A stretch of 5,473 bases of DNA from Myxococcales bacterium (GTDB taxonomy: Bacteria; Myxococcota_A; Polyangia; Polyangiales; Houyiibacteriaceae). Positions 4,960 to 5,473 of the stretch are shown here, one piece after another. Position numbers and translations under genes: made by a program. Location of the stretch: contig CP070650.1 in the NCBI GenBank assembly GCA_020354595.1, positions 2,244,305 through 2,249,777 of the forward strand, given 5' to 3'. Position 1 is the first letter of the stretch. The number at the start of each line of letters is the position of its first letter. Under the pieces are notes generated by a model. That model was not told where the DNA came from. It did no database searches and saw nothing but the letters and a program-made list of their open reading frames with translations.

Positions 4960-5473
4960 TCAGGGGCGGGGGTCTTCGCCCAGCACGACGTTGTCGATCA
5001 ACCTCGTGTTCCCGAGATGTGCTGCGACCGTGATCAGCAGGCGGCTATAGGAGTCCCTAGGAGCGCCGAGCGTCTCGGGGTCGACGGGGGCGACATAGTC
5101 CACCCGGTCGAACCGCGCCTCGACGGGTTTCGCGGCAAGCGTGCGGAGTGCCTCGGGGGATCGTTCACCCTGCGCCCACGCATCGTAGGCCGCGCGCAAC
5201 CCCGTCACGATCCCGAGCGCGCGCTCACGCTCGGCGTCGGACAGGTATCGATTGCGCGATGACAACGCGAGCCCATCCGCCTCGCGAATGATTGGGCTTC
5301 CGATCACCTCGACCGGCATGTCGAGGTCGAGCGCGAGGCGACAAAGGATTTTCCACTGCTGGTAGTCCTTCCGGCCGAACACGGCTACGCAAGGACCGAC
5401 CAGGTTGAAGAGCTTCGTGACGACCGTGGTTACACCGTCGAAGTGGGTGGGCCGGAACTGTCCTTCGAGGGGC
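4960..5473 (-). CDS. panC: Pantothenate synthetase, C-terminal part; 5' end beyond the window
   Basis: Joins pantoate and beta-alanine with ATP in the cytoplasm, the last step of pantothenate synthesis and the entry to CoA. About 170 residues are visible, reading in frame to the right edge; by comparison with the usual length of about 280, roughly 110 residues are missing, including the HIGH-like nucleotide motif. Visible signatures, from the edge inward: LEGQFRPTHFDGVTTVVTKL, FNLVGP, FGRKDYQQW, GLALSSRNRYLS (the SSRN block is the counterpart of the KMSKS loop), then the smaller C-terminal domain ending RLIDNVVLGEDPRP. A GTG at 5382 lies inside the conserved VAVFGRKD block and is not a start. 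The TGA is 4 bases from the end of the convergent kinase gene. Identification is secure; whether panB or panD adjoin it cannot be seen. Confidence 0.96.
   Translation of the reverse strand, partial: PLEGQFRPTHFDGVTTVVTKLFNLVGPCVAVFGRKDYQQWKILCRLALDLDMPVEVIGSPIIREADGLALSSRNRYLSDAERERALGIVTGLRAAYDAWAQGERSPEALRTLAAKPVEARFDRVDYVAPVDPETLGAPRDSYSRLLITVAAHLGNTRLIDNVVLGEDPRP

Noticed and set aside
4373..5050. 225-codon plus-strand frame across the kinase end and panC
   Set aside because: It is an Arg/Pro-rich out-of-frame translation crossing two secure genes on opposite strands.
4960..5382. panC as a short complete gene from GTG 5382
   Set aside because: The frame continues to the right edge through conserved PanC sequence, so this is a truncated view of a full-length gene.

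Overview
The window is GC-rich, densely coding DNA, with wobble positions dominated by G and C. It looks like a chromosomal segment of a myxobacterium-like organism (Myxococcota or a related deltaproteobacterial lineage). The main clue is a Hanks-type Ser/Thr kinase with an HRDVSPQN catalytic loop and a KGKxxYMSPEQ activation segment, a variant I associate with that group. It sits beside a stand-alone cyclic-nucleotide-binding protein. The taxonomic call is inference from gene style, not from a marker gene. I see no rRNA, tRNA, CRISPR array, insertion sequence or prophage gene.

Layout from left to right. A nearly complete mesaconyl-CoA hydratase (double hot-dog MaoC family, ethylmalonyl-CoA pathway) enters from the left edge and ends at 1058. 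A 152-base spacer follows. Next is a 44-codon gene (1211-1345) for an extremely basic protein, with a good Shine-Dalgarno sequence. It is followed after 12 bases by a DUF299-family bifunctional kinase/pyrophosphorylase (1358-2203), which probably controls pyruvate phosphate dikinase or PEP synthase. Converging on it from the minus strand is a two-gene operon with a one-base stop/start overlap: a single-domain cyclic-nucleotide-binding protein (3705-3196), then a membrane-anchored, beta-rich, AsmA-like protein (3196-2210). Divergent from that operon, across 71 bases, is the Ser/Thr kinase with a C-terminal membrane anchor (3777-4955). It ends 4 bases from the minus-strand panC (pantothenate synthetase), which runs off the right edge.

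How the genes might work together. The left half concerns central carbon flow: mesaconyl-CoA hydratase serves acetyl-CoA assimilation, and the DUF299 enzyme switches the pyruvate/PEP step by reversible phosphorylation. The right half looks like a signalling and envelope module: a membrane-tethered kinase divergent from a cyclic-nucleotide-binding protein that is translationally coupled to an AsmA-like envelope protein. panC is a housekeeping gene of pantothenate and CoA synthesis. The items most worth a second look are the tiny basic protein, the kinase/CNBD/AsmA-like neighbourhood with its compact divergent promoter region, and a hairpin that embeds both stop codons of a convergent gene pair.
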